Part shown: positions 6,647-14,986 of the stretch, piece after piece
Layout of the letters: each line of letters begins with the position of its first letter
Position numbering within the stretch: position 1 is the first letter of the stretch
Source of the DNA: Phycisphaerales bacterium
GTDB lineage: Bacteria; Planctomycetota; Phycisphaerae; Phycisphaerales; UBA1924
Direction of reading: 5' to 3'
NCBI GenBank assembly: GCA_007124345.1
Contig: SLFH01000034.1
Span: 1-18,773, forward strand
DNA length: 18,773 nucleotides
Notes under the pieces: model-generated
What the model was told of the DNA's origin: nothing
The model's database searches: none
The model's input: the letters and a program-made list of their open reading frames with translations, nothing else
Translations under genes and position numbers: made by a program

Positions 6647-7504
6647 TTACTCGAACTCGCGCATGCGGTGCTGCATCTGCGCCTTGAGCCGGAGGAGGAT
6701 GGATGAGTGCATCTGTGAGACGCGGCTCTCTGAGAGGTCGAGTGTGGCGCCGATCTCCTTCATGGTCATGCCCTCGTAGTAGTAGAGGACGACGATGAGT
6801 CGTTCGGCCCTGCTGAGGCCCTTGGTCATCAGGTCCTTGAGATCGCGCCGCTGGACATCGCCGATGGGGCTGCTCTGGGTGGTGTCCTTGATGACATCGA
6901 TCTCGTGGACATCTTTGTTGCCGTCGGACTGGAAGGCCTTGCGGCTGATGCTGATGGTGGAGACGGGGGAGCCGTCGCGGCGGTACTTCTCGAAGTCTTC
7001 CTGGGAGAGCTGGAGGCGTGCGCAGATCTCGGCGTCTGTTGCTGCGCGTCCGGTCTCCATCTCGATCTTGGTGCGTGCCTGCTCGATGCGGGCGGTGCGC
7101 TGGCGGACGAGGCGTGGGACCCAGTCCATGTGGCGGAGCTCGTCGAGGATGGCGCCGCGGATCCTGGTTGCGCAGTAGGTCTCGAACTTGACTTCTCGCT
7201 CGAGGTCGTAGGCGTCGATGGCGCCCATGAGGCCGTACATTCCGGCGCTCATGAGGTCGTCGATCTCGACCTCGTCGGGTAGTCTTGCGTAGATGCGTTC
7301 GGCGTTATAGCGCACGAGGGGGATGTAGTGCTCCCAGAGGTAGTTGCGGATGGTGACCGAGCGGGTCTTCTGGTACTCCAGCCAGACCTCTTCGATCGGG
7401 ATGTCGTCGTAGGGCGAGGGTGCTCTTGCGAGTTCCATGTCTCGAGAGGCGTGCCGGAACCTTCCCGAGCCGTAGCCCCGCGAGGAAATTTTCATTGTCG
7501 CCAT
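6647..7504 (-). CDS. fliA: Flagellar RNA polymerase sigma factor (sigma-28, FliA/SigD/WhiG family)
   Basis: A 285-residue sigma factor that directs RNA polymerase to late flagellar (flagellin, motor, chemotaxis) promoters. Region 2 is clear: VRYNAERIYARLPDEVEIDDLMSAG followed by GLMGAIDAYD and the DNA-melting segment FETYCATRIRGAILDELR. WVPRLVR begins region 3. Region 4 is the helix-turn-helix near the C-terminus (LSRAERLIVVLYYYEGMTMKEIG ... LSESRVSQMHSSIL). The extended N-terminus (about 1-35) is polar and slightly longer than in E. coli FliA. The ATG at 7504 is well supported, with AAGGAG (7512-7517) seven bases upstream. It is the last gene of the flagellar operon, as sigD is in Bacillus-type fla/che operons, and its activity would normally be held by FlgM, which is not in the window. 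Confidence 0.96.
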   Translation of the reverse strand: MATMKISSRGYGSGRFRHASRDMELARAPSPYDDIPIEEVWLEYQKTRSVTIRNYLWEHYIPLVRYNAERIYARLPDEVEIDDLMSAGMYGLMGAIDAYDLEREVKFETYCATRIRGAILDELRHMDWVPRLVRQRTARIEQARTKIEMETGRAATDAEICARLQLSQEDFEKYRRDGSPVSTISISRKAFQSDGNKDVHEIDVIKDTTQSSPIGDVQRRDLKDLMTKGLSRAERLIVVLYYYEGMTMKEIGATLDLSESRVSQMHSSILLRLKAQMQHRMREFE

Positions 7505-7535
7505 TGGTCCGCTCCTTGACCTTTGTCGGCTCGAT

Positions 7536-7590
7536 CACCCGCGAGAGAGCGGGTGTCCGTGTTCCTCGCCCGGCCATCCTTGACCGGGCG
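7536..7590 (-). other. Two stem-loops in the fliA leader
   Basis: On the minus strand CGCCCGG/CCGGGCG (7567-7590, 10-base loop) is followed by CACCCGC/GCGGGTG (7536-7555, 6-base loop), then 18 bases to the fliA ribosome binding site. No T-run follows either stem, so attenuation or mRNA processing is more likely than termination. A weak TATTCT -10-like hexamer lies at 7596-7601 with only a 3/6 match at -35. The rest of 7505-7652 shows no gene. Confidence 0.45.
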
Positions 7591-7652
7591 TGGAGAGAAT
7601 AGTGAAAAACTCCGCGGCGCTCTACCGGCCTCCGCCCGAACGCACGCAAATT

Positions 7653-7976
7653 TCACGCGGCGAGGCCGGAATGTTCGTTCCGACCCGCTTCAGAATGCTC
7701 CGGCGTAGGGCTTCGGCCCAACTCCGGAACAGGGTGGTTCTTCTCATAAGCGTCAAGAAACTCGCGAATGGCGTGGTAGGCCATCGACGCGAGGACGGAA
7801 CCGACGGCGTAACAGACGACCATGGCGACCAGTGCGCGGAGCATAACCGTGGGGCCGGGGACGCCCGACGCCCAGCCGGCGACGAGCGCGACGGCGTAGG
7901 CCGCGAGGGCGATACAGGCCGCGATGGCAGACCTCGGTTGCTGCACATTCTCCCCGGAGCTTGGCCCGCGCCGCAC
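7653..7976 (-). CDS. Small two-helix membrane protein between flhG and fliA
   Basis: A 107-residue protein starting at GTG 7976, 34 bases after the flhG stop. A second in-frame GTG at 7946 has GGGGAG just upstream, though very close, so the exact start is uncertain. It has a short polar N-terminus and two predicted transmembrane helices (about 17-38, AIAACIALAAYAVALVAGWA; and 44-68, LRALVAMVVCYAVGSVLAS). A short amphipathic segment (YHAIREFLDAYEKN) and a polar His/Pro/Glu C-terminal tail follow. Placement inside the flagellar operon, right before the sigma factor, suggests a flagellum-linked role such as an accessory to the export gate, stator or polar positioning. I recognise no family, and the idea rests only on location and topology. 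Confidence 0.75.
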   Translation of the reverse strand: MRRGPSSGENVQQPRSAIAACIALAAYAVALVAGWASGVPGPTVMLRALVAMVVCYAVGSVLASMAYHAIREFLDAYEKNHPVPELGRSPTPEHSEAGRNEHSGLAA

Positions 7977-8010
7977 CTCTGACCGACGGGTCTTCGGCAG
8001 GAAACGGGCA

Positions 8011-8991
8011 TCACTTCACCTTGGCTCTGAAAACAGAGCGGTGTTTGCGGCCGGACAGCCCGCTTGACCGTTGCAGATCGGACTGCGGGGTCGGCGATCG
8101 GCCATCGAGCCCGAATTGGTCGCACAAACCGCGTGCCAGCGACACCCAGCCGAGCGCCGCGGGCGAATCGGATTCCTGACAGACCAGTGGTTTGCGTGTT
8201 CTTACCGACTCCCCCACCGCTTCGTCTCTTGCGATCCAGCCGAGGTACGCGGGACGGAAACCGAGGAAGCGGTCGCCGACGGAGGCGATCCTGGCGTAGA
8301 CCGCCGCGGCCTGCGCCTCGCTTTCGGCCATGTTTACCAGCACGCCCATGCGCGAGGGTCGGGGCACGCCCGAAGGGGCGCGGATGGTGACCTTGATGAG
8401 CGCGTAGGCGTCGGCGATGGATGTCGGCTCGGGGCCGGTGACGATGACGGCGATATCCGCAGCGCCAACGACGGCTCGGACGCACGGGCCGATGCCCGCG
8501 CCCGCGTCGATGAGGATGGCGTCGCAGGCGCTGTCGAGCTCGGCGAGGCGTGAGGTGAGTTTGGCGCGGTCGGGCGAGCTGAGCTCGGCCATGGCGCCTG
8601 TGGGGCCGGGGACGAGCGAGAAGCCGTAGGGCGTCGGGCTGGCGAGGCGGTCGAGCGTGGAGGTGTTCCATGCGTCGAGGCGTCGTCGTGGGTTGACGCC
8701 GCAGAGGACATCGGCGTTGGCGGTGCCCATATCGGCGTCGAGGAGTGTGATTCGGAGGCCGTCGGCGGCCATGATCGCTGCGGTGTTGACGGCGGTGCAG
8801 GTTTTGCCGACGCCGCCTTTGCCGGAGGCGAAGACGATGACGGGGACCGAGGGCCTGCGCTGCTGCTCGGGCGTGCTTGGGGCTTCGGTGCGGGTTGAGC
8901 GGAGCGAATCGACGAGGTCGCGGAGGCGCGAGGCCTGATCGTCTGACGGGGGTTCAGCGACAGACCTTGCTTGGTCGAGCAGGACGGCCAT
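8011..8991 (-). CDS. flhG: FlhG (MinD-like flagellar number/positioning ATPase)
   Basis: A 326-residue ParA/MinD-family ATPase that, with FlhF, limits flagellar number and placement, cycling between cytoplasm and membrane. The deviant Walker A motif SGKGGVGKT is at about 56-64, the Walker A' aspartate strand LLDADMGTANADVL at 83-96, and the Walker B strand AILIDAGAGIGP follows later. The N-terminus holds DQASRLR (18-24), matching the DQAxxLR motif by which FlhG stimulates FlhF GTPase. I chose ATG 8991, four bases after the flhF stop. A start at 9069 would add 26 Pro/Ala-rich residues and overlap flhF by 74 bases, and the motif is included either way. The usual DTGAG is DAGAG here. A basic C-terminal tail (SGRKHRSVFRAKVK) could act as a membrane- or partner-binding end like MinD's. 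The gene is coupled to flhF. Confidence 0.93.
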   Translation of the reverse strand: MAVLLDQARSVAEPPSDDQASRLRDLVDSLRSTRTEAPSTPEQQRRPSVPVIVFASGKGGVGKTCTAVNTAAIMAADGLRITLLDADMGTANADVLCGVNPRRRLDAWNTSTLDRLASPTPYGFSLVPGPTGAMAELSSPDRAKLTSRLAELDSACDAILIDAGAGIGPCVRAVVGAADIAVIVTGPEPTSIADAYALIKVTIRAPSGVPRPSRMGVLVNMAESEAQAAAVYARIASVGDRFLGFRPAYLGWIARDEAVGESVRTRKPLVCQESDSPAALGWVSLARGLCDQFGLDGRSPTPQSDLQRSSGLSGRKHRSVFRAKVK

Positions 8992-8995
8992 GGGG

Positions 8996-10699
8996 TTACG
9001 CGCTCTGGGCCTTGGGGGACCGGTGGTCTGCGGGGAGGTCGGACCGGCCGCTTCTGACGGGGCCGCCATCGAGGACGAGGCGGGCGAGACGCTCTGAGCG
9101 GGCGGTCTCGATGTGGTCGGGAACTTCCTGGCCCGTGGTGACGAAGCTCAGGGGCAGGCCGGAGTGCTTGCAGACGCCGGGGATGAAGCCGAACGAGACG
9201 GCCTCGTCGAGCTTTGTGAGGACGACGCGCTGCGGGCCGAGGGGGAGGAAGCGTTCGGTGGTGCGCGCGAGGACCGACTCGCTGGCGGCGGAGGAGAGGA
9301 CGAGGTGGACCTCGTCGGCGTCGGCGGCTTCGAGCAGGTCGCGGAGCTCGCCGAGGCGGTCCTGGTCGTGCTGGCTGCGTCCCGGGGTGTCGATGAGGAC
9401 GACATCGCAGTCGGAGAGGGCCCGGCGTGCGGCGGCCATCTCGTCGGGGCCGGAGGCGACGCGCAGCGGGAGTCCGATGATGTCGGCGTAGGTGCGGAGC
9501 TGCTCGACGGCGGCGATGCGGTAGGTGTCGCAGGTGATCAGGCCGACGCGGCGGGCTCGGCGGAGCTTGTAGGTGGCCGCGAGCTTGGCGAGGGTGGTCG
9601 TTTTGCCGACGCCGGTCGGGCCGATGAGGGCGACGGTGAGGGGGCCGTCGGCGGCCGACTGGGGCTCGCCCGCGACAGGGAGGCGGATGGCGAGACGGCG
9701 GAGGACGGTCTCGCGGACGATGGTCGCGTCGCGCTGCTCGCCCGCGTGTAGCTCGTCGCGGACCTCGCCGATGATGTCTTCAGCGAGGTCGGCGGCGACT
9801 TCCTGCTCGACGAGGCTCATGTAGCAGTCGAAGAGCGGGTCGGACATCGGGCCGAAGCCGGAGGGCGTCAGGACTGGCGGCGCGCCCACGGGCCTCGCGG
9901 CCGCCTGACGCGAACACCGGAGCACCTGGCCCATCATCTTCTTGATGCTGGCGAGTTCGTCGTGGAGGACGGCGCGTGCGGCGTCGTCGATCGGGGCGAT
10001 CGGGGCGCGGGTCGCGAGCCGGTCGATGGCATCGGGGCGGGCGTAGACGGCTTGCCGGTCGTTGAGCTGATCTGCGTGTTGGGGGGGCTCGGCGAGGGCG
10101 ACGGCGCGGGGCTGGTTCGACGCGCCGCTCCAGCCCGGGCCGGAGAACTCACGCTTGGCGCGCTGGACCTGCTCGATGCGTGAACGCGGGACCATGCGTC
10201 CGGTGGTGCGCTCGACGCGTGCGGCTGCGCCCTGCAGTGATGGATCGGGCTCGAAGTCGCTGTCGGGGGCGATGGGATCGGCGAGATTCGCTTGCGGGGC
10301 GGTGAAGGCTTGCCGGAAGGCGGGGGCGAACTCGGGCCGCGGCGCTGTAGGACCTCGGCTTTGGGCCTGCAGAGTCGGCTGGGTTCGGGGCTGAGATTGG
10401 GGCTGGGGCGGCGCGGGCGGGACGCGTCCGTCGGCCATGGAGGCTTGTTGCGGTGCGGGACTCGGCCTGCGCGGTGCGGCGTCGGGTTGGTCGTTGCGAA
10501 GCCTGCGGACTCTAAGGCCCGGGACATCTGGCGAGGCGGTGATCTCGACCATCGAGCGTGCGCCGATCCCAAGCACGCCGCCGACCTTGAAGGTGCGGGT
10601 GTGGAGGATGACCGCGTCTGCTCCGAGATCCTTCTTGACCTCTGTGAGCGCCTGGGCCATGCTGGGCGCGCGATATGTCTTGAGCGTCGTGGAAGCCAT
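8996..10699 (-). CDS. flhF: FlhF (SRP-family flagellar GTPase)
   Basis: A 567-residue SRP-type GTPase that places the flagellar basal body by recruiting early components to the membrane. The N-terminal B domain (1-66) has the typical FlhF start KTYRAPSMAQALTEVKKDLGADAVILHTR. A long Pro/Gln/Arg-rich, probably disordered linker runs from about 70 to 240. The helical N domain (about 285-350) is followed by the G domain: P-loop GPTGVGKTT (360-368), DTYRIAAVEQLR (391-402), DTPGR (437-441) and TKLDE (495-499). The family length is usually about 370-480, so the linker makes this one long. ATG 10699 has GGAG eight bases upstream. A good sigma-70-like promoter lies just before it, so flhF-flhG-fliA can be transcribed apart from the genes upstream. 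FlhG follows after 4 bases. Confidence 0.96.
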   Translation of the reverse strand: MASTTLKTYRAPSMAQALTEVKKDLGADAVILHTRTFKVGGVLGIGARSMVEITASPDVPGLRVRRLRNDQPDAAPRRPSPAPQQASMADGRVPPAPPQPQSQPRTQPTLQAQSRGPTAPRPEFAPAFRQAFTAPQANLADPIAPDSDFEPDPSLQGAAARVERTTGRMVPRSRIEQVQRAKREFSGPGWSGASNQPRAVALAEPPQHADQLNDRQAVYARPDAIDRLATRAPIAPIDDAARAVLHDELASIKKMMGQVLRCSRQAAARPVGAPPVLTPSGFGPMSDPLFDCYMSLVEQEVAADLAEDIIGEVRDELHAGEQRDATIVRETVLRRLAIRLPVAGEPQSAADGPLTVALIGPTGVGKTTTLAKLAATYKLRRARRVGLITCDTYRIAAVEQLRTYADIIGLPLRVASGPDEMAAARRALSDCDVVLIDTPGRSQHDQDRLGELRDLLEAADADEVHLVLSSAASESVLARTTERFLPLGPQRVVLTKLDEAVSFGFIPGVCKHSGLPLSFVTTGQEVPDHIETARSERLARLVLDGGPVRSGRSDLPADHRSPKAQSA

Positions 10700-10732
10700 C
10701 CATGGCTCTCCGTGTTCCGCGGTGAGGCGCGA

Positions 10733-10760
10733 AGATTACCAGAAGTTGCCCCCGCGTCAA
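10733..10760 (-). promoter_or_regulatory. Sigma-70-type promoter upstream of flhF
   Basis: On the minus strand TTGACG (10755-10760) and TAATCT (10733-10738) are separated by 16 bases, matching TTGACA/TATAAT at 5/6 and 4/6. Transcription would start around 10726 and leave a leader of about 27 bases with the flhF ribosome binding site. It lies in the 140-base flhA-flhF gap, one of the three large gaps in the operon, which supports an internal promoter. Confidence 0.6.
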
Positions 10761-10839
10761 ACCCCGCGCCCCGCGAGTTCGGAGAGAATTGCACGAAGAC
10801 CGCGGGATCGGCTGCGATTTCCGCTGATCGGGGCCGGAA

Positions 10840-13005
10840 TCATGCCGCCCCGGCCCTGGCGTTTGTGCCCTTGGGGGCTTCTTCGGGGGCCTGGACGAGG
10901 GCGACGGTTTCGACCTCGACGGCGTTGTCGACCTCGTTGTAGCCGAGCACCGCGACGCCGGGGAGGCGGGTTGAGAGGAGCTGCCAGACCACGGCGCGGA
11001 CCTGGGGCGAGGCGACCACAACGGGGGGTGAGCCGAGGGAGGCGACGCGTTCGAGCTGCTGGAGGATCGCCCCGGCGTAGGCGTCGGCGACGCGTGCGGT
11101 CATGTTGACGGTGGTGCCGCCGGGCCCGCGGTCGATGCAGGCGTTGATCTTGTCCTCAAAGGTCGGGTCGAGGGCGACGCAGACGAGGCGGGGGCGGCCC
11201 GAGTCATCGGACTGCGCGTACTGGGCGCAGATTGTGCGCTTCAGCGCGTTTCTCACATACTCGACGAGGACATCGGGATCGTTGGTCCTGGGCGCCCACT
11301 CGGTCATGGTTTCGAGGATGGTTTCGAGGTCGCGGACGGGGACGCGCTCACGGAGGAGGGACTGGAGGATGCGCTGGAGGTCGGTCGGCTTGACGATGCC
11401 GGGGATCGCCTCTTCCACGAGGCGGGGGGCGCGCTGCTTGAGGCCCTCGATGAGGTTGCCGACCTCGTCGCGGGTGAGCAGCTCGTCGGCGTGGCGCTTG
11501 ACGAGCTCGGTCAGGTGTGTCGCCAGGACATTGCTGGGCTCGACGACGGTGTAGTTCATGGTTTCGGCGCGGGGGCCGAGGTTGGGGTCGATCCACCAGG
11601 CGTCCAGGCCGAAGGCGGGCTCGCGGGTGGGCTCGCCGTCGATCGCGCCCGAGGCGATACCGGGGTCCATGGCGAGCAGGCGTCCGACGCGGATGGAGCC
11701 GGAGGCGATGGTGTTGCCCCGGATTTTGACGCGGTAGGCCTCGGCGTCGAGCTGGACATTGTCGCGGATGCGGACGGGGGGCATGACGAGTCCGAGCTCT
11801 GCGGCGAGCTGTCGGCGGACGGCGCTGATGCGGTCGAGGAGGTCGCCGCCGTGGTGCTTGTCGACGAGACTGACGAGGCCGTAGCCGACCTCGAGCTCCA
11901 TGGTGTCGACCTTCAGGAGGGCTTCGACGGGGGCGGGTTCGGGGGCGGACTCGGGTGCGGTCGCGTCTTCTTCGGCCTGACGCAGGGCGGCGCGGGTGGT
12001 GCGGCTGACGCCGAAGGCGATCAGGGCGATGACCACCGCCGAGGCGAGGAGCGGGAGCGTCGGCAGTGGCGAGAGGGCGAGCAGGGCGAGGAAGCCTGCT
12101 GTGAGGACGAGCCCCTTGGGGCGGCTGCTGAGCTGGTCGGCGAGCTCACGCCCGACTTCGTCCTTGCCGCCGGCTCTGGTGACGATCAGGGCCGAGGCGA
12201 TGGCGATGATGAGGCTGGGGATCTGGCTGGCCAGACCGTCGCCGATGGTGAGCTTGGTGAAGGTCTCGGCGGTCTGGCGCGCGGGCCAGCCCTTCTCAAT
12301 GGCGCCGACGGCGAATCCGCCGGCGATGTTGATAGCGGTGATGATGATGCTGGCGGCGGCGTCGCCCTTGACGAACTTTGCGGCGCCGTCCATGGCGCCG
12401 AAGAAATCGGCCTCGCGTCTGATCTCTTCGCGCCGGTCTCTGGCCTCCTGCTCGGAGATGATGCCGGCGTTGAGGTCGCTGTCGATCGCCATCTGCTTGC
12501 CGGGCATGGCGTCGAGTGTGAACCTCGCGGCGACCTCGCTCACGCGGCCAGCGCCCTTGGTGATGACCATGAACTGCACGATCACCAGGATGAGGAAGAT
12601 GATGACGCCGACAAAGAGGCTGTCGCCGGCGACGAAGTTGCCGAATGCGCTGATGACCTCGCCGGCGACCCCCACCGCCGCCTCGGGGCTCTCTGCGTCT
12701 GCGGTGAGGATGAGCCTGGTCGAGGCGATGTTCAGGACGAGGCGGAAGAGCGTGGTAGCCAGGAGCAGCGAGGGGAAGACGCTGAAATCCAGCGGGCCGT
12801 TCATGTGCATCGTCGTCAGGAGGACGATGACCGCCAGCGAGATGTTGGCCGCGATGAGGATGTCCAGCACCGCGGGCGGCAGGGGCACCAGCAGCACGAC
12901 CATGAGCAGGACGAACCCGACGGGCAGGATGAGCCCGCGGTGGCGTGCGACCGCTCGCATCCACTTGGGGGTTGCTGCCGCTCTCTGGTTCGTGTCGGGG
13001 GCCAA
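10840..13005 (-). CDS. flhA: FlhA (flagellar export gate, FHIPEP family)
   Basis: A 721-residue inner-membrane protein forming the nonameric export ring of the flagellar type III apparatus, which uses proton-motive force and docks substrate-chaperone complexes. The N-terminal half (about 25-330) has roughly eight membrane helices and the family signature region TTLFRLVLNIASTRLIL (84-100). It also has the large cytoplasmic loop (about 150-215) with RFTLDAMPGKQMAIDSDLNAG and FFGAMDGAAKFVKGD. The C-terminal half (about 365-710) is the soluble docking domain (e.g. VGYGLVSLVDKHHGGDLLDRI). The start is TTG 13005, with GAGG ten bases upstream. An in-frame stop at 13018-13020 excludes anything earlier, and ATG 12960 is an alternative losing 15 residues. 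It follows flhB after 34 bases. Confidence 0.97.
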   Translation of the reverse strand: MAPDTNQRAAATPKWMRAVARHRGLILPVGFVLLMVVLLVPLPPAVLDILIAANISLAVIVLLTTMHMNGPLDFSVFPSLLLATTLFRLVLNIASTRLILTADAESPEAAVGVAGEVISAFGNFVAGDSLFVGVIIFLILVIVQFMVITKGAGRVSEVAARFTLDAMPGKQMAIDSDLNAGIISEQEARDRREEIRREADFFGAMDGAAKFVKGDAAASIIITAINIAGGFAVGAIEKGWPARQTAETFTKLTIGDGLASQIPSLIIAIASALIVTRAGGKDEVGRELADQLSSRPKGLVLTAGFLALLALSPLPTLPLLASAVVIALIAFGVSRTTRAALRQAEEDATAPESAPEPAPVEALLKVDTMELEVGYGLVSLVDKHHGGDLLDRISAVRRQLAAELGLVMPPVRIRDNVQLDAEAYRVKIRGNTIASGSIRVGRLLAMDPGIASGAIDGEPTREPAFGLDAWWIDPNLGPRAETMNYTVVEPSNVLATHLTELVKRHADELLTRDEVGNLIEGLKQRAPRLVEEAIPGIVKPTDLQRILQSLLRERVPVRDLETILETMTEWAPRTNDPDVLVEYVRNALKRTICAQYAQSDDSGRPRLVCVALDPTFEDKINACIDRGPGGTTVNMTARVADAYAGAILQQLERVASLGSPPVVVASPQVRAVVWQLLSTRLPGVAVLGYNEVDNAVEVETVALVQAPEEAPKGTNARAGAA

Positions 13006-13039
13006 CGGTGGCGTGCCTCAGGGGTGGAGTGCGGGCGGT

Positions 13040-14116
13040 TCAGGCGACGGCGGACTTTTCGGTGCGGTAGACATACGCGAGAATCTCGGCGACCGCTTCG
13101 TAGAACTTGGCGGGGATCTCCTGGCCGACCTCGCAGCCGTAGAAGAGGCCGCGGGCGAGGGGCGGGCGCTCGACGACGGGGACGGCGTTTGCGGCGGCGA
13201 CCTGGCGGATGCGCATGGCGATCAGGTCTGCGCCCTTGGCGACGACCCTGGGTGCGTGCATGTTGTCGGAGTCGTAGCGGAGGGCGACGGCGAAGTGGGT
13301 CGGGTTGGTGATGACGACATCGGCCTTGGGGACGGCGCTGTTGACGCGTTGCATGGCGAGCTTGGAGGCCATCTCCATCCGGCGGCGCTTGACATGGGGG
13401 TCGCCGTCGAAGGATCGGCGTTCGTCTTTGACCTGCTGCTTGGTCATTTTGAGGTCTTCAGAGTGCTGCCAGCGCTGGTAGATCAGGTCGATGACGCCGA
13501 GCAGGAGGAGTGCGAGCAGCAGCCAGGCGGCCAGTAGGAGCGCGAGGTGCAGGATGAAGTACATCCCCTGTGTCGCGCCGAGCCTGGGGAGCGCGAGGAT
13601 CGAGGGCATGACCAGGTGGATGATCAACGCCGCGATCCCGACGACGAAGACGAGCTTGAGGACATTGACGATGGTCTTGACGAGGTTGCGCCGGCTGAAG
13701 AGGCGTTTGACGCCCGAGATGGGGTTGAGGCGGTTGAACTTGGGCTTGAGGGGCTTGGCGGTGAGCAGCGGGCCGACCTGCGAGAACTGGGCGACGAAGG
13801 CAACGATCGCGAGGATGATCATCAGGGGCGCGACGGCCTTGCCGGCGCTGGTGAAGACCCACCCCATCGCGACGCCGACATCGAGGGCGCCCGAGGGCTC
13901 CAGCCCCGGGGCGCTGCCTTCGAGCACGCGGAGCACGACGGCGTGCATCGTGCGGACGAGGCTTGCGCCGAAGACGACGAGCAACACTGTTGAGGCGATG
14001 AGCAGGACGGCGCCGGAGAGGTCGGTGCTCTTGGCGACATTGCCCTCGCCCCGCGCCTCGCTCATTCGGCGTGGGGTTGGCTTCTCTGTGCGTTCTCCCA
14101 TCTCGTCAGGCGGCAT
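13040..14116 (-). CDS. flhB: FlhB (flagellar export substrate-switch protein)
   Basis: A 358-residue inner-membrane protein that gates export and switches specificity from rod/hook to filament substrates by self-cleavage. The N-terminus is typical (ERTEKPTPRRMSEARGEGNVAKSTDLSGA). Four hydrophobic segments lie at about 34-55, 92-110, 146-172 and 187-212. The cytoplasmic domain contains the autocleavage motif N271-P-T-H274 (VVITNPTHFAVALRYD), followed by the conserved PRVVAKGADLIAMRIRQVA and VPVVERPPLARGLF. ATG 14116 has AAGGAG seven bases upstream. The fliR stop is 15 bases before it, so that ribosome binding site overlaps the end of fliR, consistent with coupling. Confidence 0.97.
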   Translation of the reverse strand: MPPDEMGERTEKPTPRRMSEARGEGNVAKSTDLSGAVLLIASTVLLVVFGASLVRTMHAVVLRVLEGSAPGLEPSGALDVGVAMGWVFTSAGKAVAPLMIILAIVAFVAQFSQVGPLLTAKPLKPKFNRLNPISGVKRLFSRRNLVKTIVNVLKLVFVVGIAALIIHLVMPSILALPRLGATQGMYFILHLALLLAAWLLLALLLLGVIDLIYQRWQHSEDLKMTKQQVKDERRSFDGDPHVKRRRMEMASKLAMQRVNSAVPKADVVITNPTHFAVALRYDSDNMHAPRVVAKGADLIAMRIRQVAAANAVPVVERPPLARGLFYGCEVGQEIPAKFYEAVAEILAYVYRTEKSAVA

Positions 14117-14131
14117 CGGGTCGCTCCTTGC

Positions 14132-14929
14132 TCACTCGCCGCCGCGAGGGCGCAGGCCCGAGGCGTACTGCAGGATGGTTCGTGAGGCCTCTGCGATCTC
14201 CTCGCCGGCGACTTCCTCGATGATGAAGATCGACCAGAGGAGCGTGGAGAGACCGACCATGATCTTCAGCGGGAAGCCGACGCTGAGGACATTGATCTGG
14301 GGCATGGTCTTCATGACAAAGCCCATGACGATCATGACAAGCAGCAGCATGCCGGTGACGGGCGCCGCGACGCGCAGGCCGAGTTCCATCGAGGAGGAGA
14401 GCAGGCCGAGGTAGAGCTCCAAGGGCGGGGACAGGGCGTCGTACCCGCCGGCGGGCAGGTGTTCGAAGGTCAGAACGACCGCGTAGAAGAGCATGTCCAG
14501 CCCGCCGATCGCCAGCCACGAGGCGGTGGCGAGGTAGAAGAGGAGCTGGCCGGAGATGTCCGCGGAGGTGTCGAGCTCGGGGTTGTACGCGCTGGCGAGG
14601 CTGAGGCCCATCTGGTAGCCGGCGACATAGCCCGCGAGCTGCATCGCCATGATCGGCAGCGAGACGAGCATCCCCAATACTGCGCCGATCATCAGCTCGC
14701 ACGCGATGATCGGCAGCAACACGAAGAGGTCGAGCTCCGGCGTGGCCTGCATCGACGCCGGCACCAGCGGGTAGACGCCGAGGGCGAGCATGAACGCCAG
14801 GATCGTGCGCACCTGGAACGGGATCGAAACACTCGACAGCACCGGCGCGAAGACAAACAGCCCCGCCAGCCGGAAGAGCACCAGCGTGAAGGGGACCGCA
14901 TGGTCGAGGATGGGTTCGATCGACAGCAA
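14132..14929 (-). CDS. fliR: FliR (flagellar export gate)
   Basis: A 265-residue inner-membrane protein, one copy in the FliP5-FliQ4-FliR1 gate. It has about six hydrophobic segments. Family text includes PFTLVLFRLAGLFVFAPVLSS at the N-terminus, the segment ELMIGAVLGMLVSLPIMAMQLAGYVAGYQMG in the middle, and MVMGFVMKTMPQINVLSVGFPLKI near the C-terminus, where MPQ.NVL..GFP is highly conserved. Length is normal. The only start candidate upstream of the conserved N-terminus is TTG 14929. The bases before it are pyrimidine-rich (CATGCCCTCCC on the minus strand) with no Shine-Dalgarno, and an out-of-frame ATG lies 10 bases upstream. The 69-base gap after fliQ contains short direct repeats. Confidence 0.95.
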   Translation of the reverse strand: MLSIEPILDHAVPFTLVLFRLAGLFVFAPVLSSVSIPFQVRTILAFMLALGVYPLVPASMQATPELDLFVLLPIIACELMIGAVLGMLVSLPIMAMQLAGYVAGYQMGLSLASAYNPELDTSADISGQLLFYLATASWLAIGGLDMLFYAVVLTFEHLPAGGYDALSPPLELYLGLLSSSMELGLRVAAPVTGMLLLVMIVMGFVMKTMPQINVLSVGFPLKIMVGLSTLLWSIFIIEEVAGEEIAEASRTILQYASGLRPRGGE

Positions 14930-14948
14930 GGGAGGGCATGGGTGGGGG

Positions 14949-14986
14949 AAGAGACGGAGAAATCAAGAGACGGAGAGACGCAGAGA
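14949..14986. repeat. Short direct repeats in the fliQ-fliR gap
   Basis: AAGAGACGGAGA occurs at 14949-14960 and again at 14965-14976. A related GAGACGCAGAGA follows at 14975-14986. The strand asymmetry (pure A/G runs with single C) is unlike the surrounding coding DNA. On the minus strand it reads as a TCTC/GTCTC-rich tract, between the fliQ stop and the fliR start. Confidence 0.6.

Noticed and set aside
8992..9069. Longer FlhG start at 9069
   Set aside because: It would overlap flhF by 74 bases and add only Pro/Ala-rich residues. ATG 8991 directly follows the flhF stop and keeps the DQAxxLR motif near the N-terminus.
11491..13311. A 606-codon open frame on the plus strand opposite flhA
   Set aside because: Asp/Glu/Gly-rich low-complexity translation, the mirror of GC-rich coding DNA. 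FlhA on the other strand is unmistakable.
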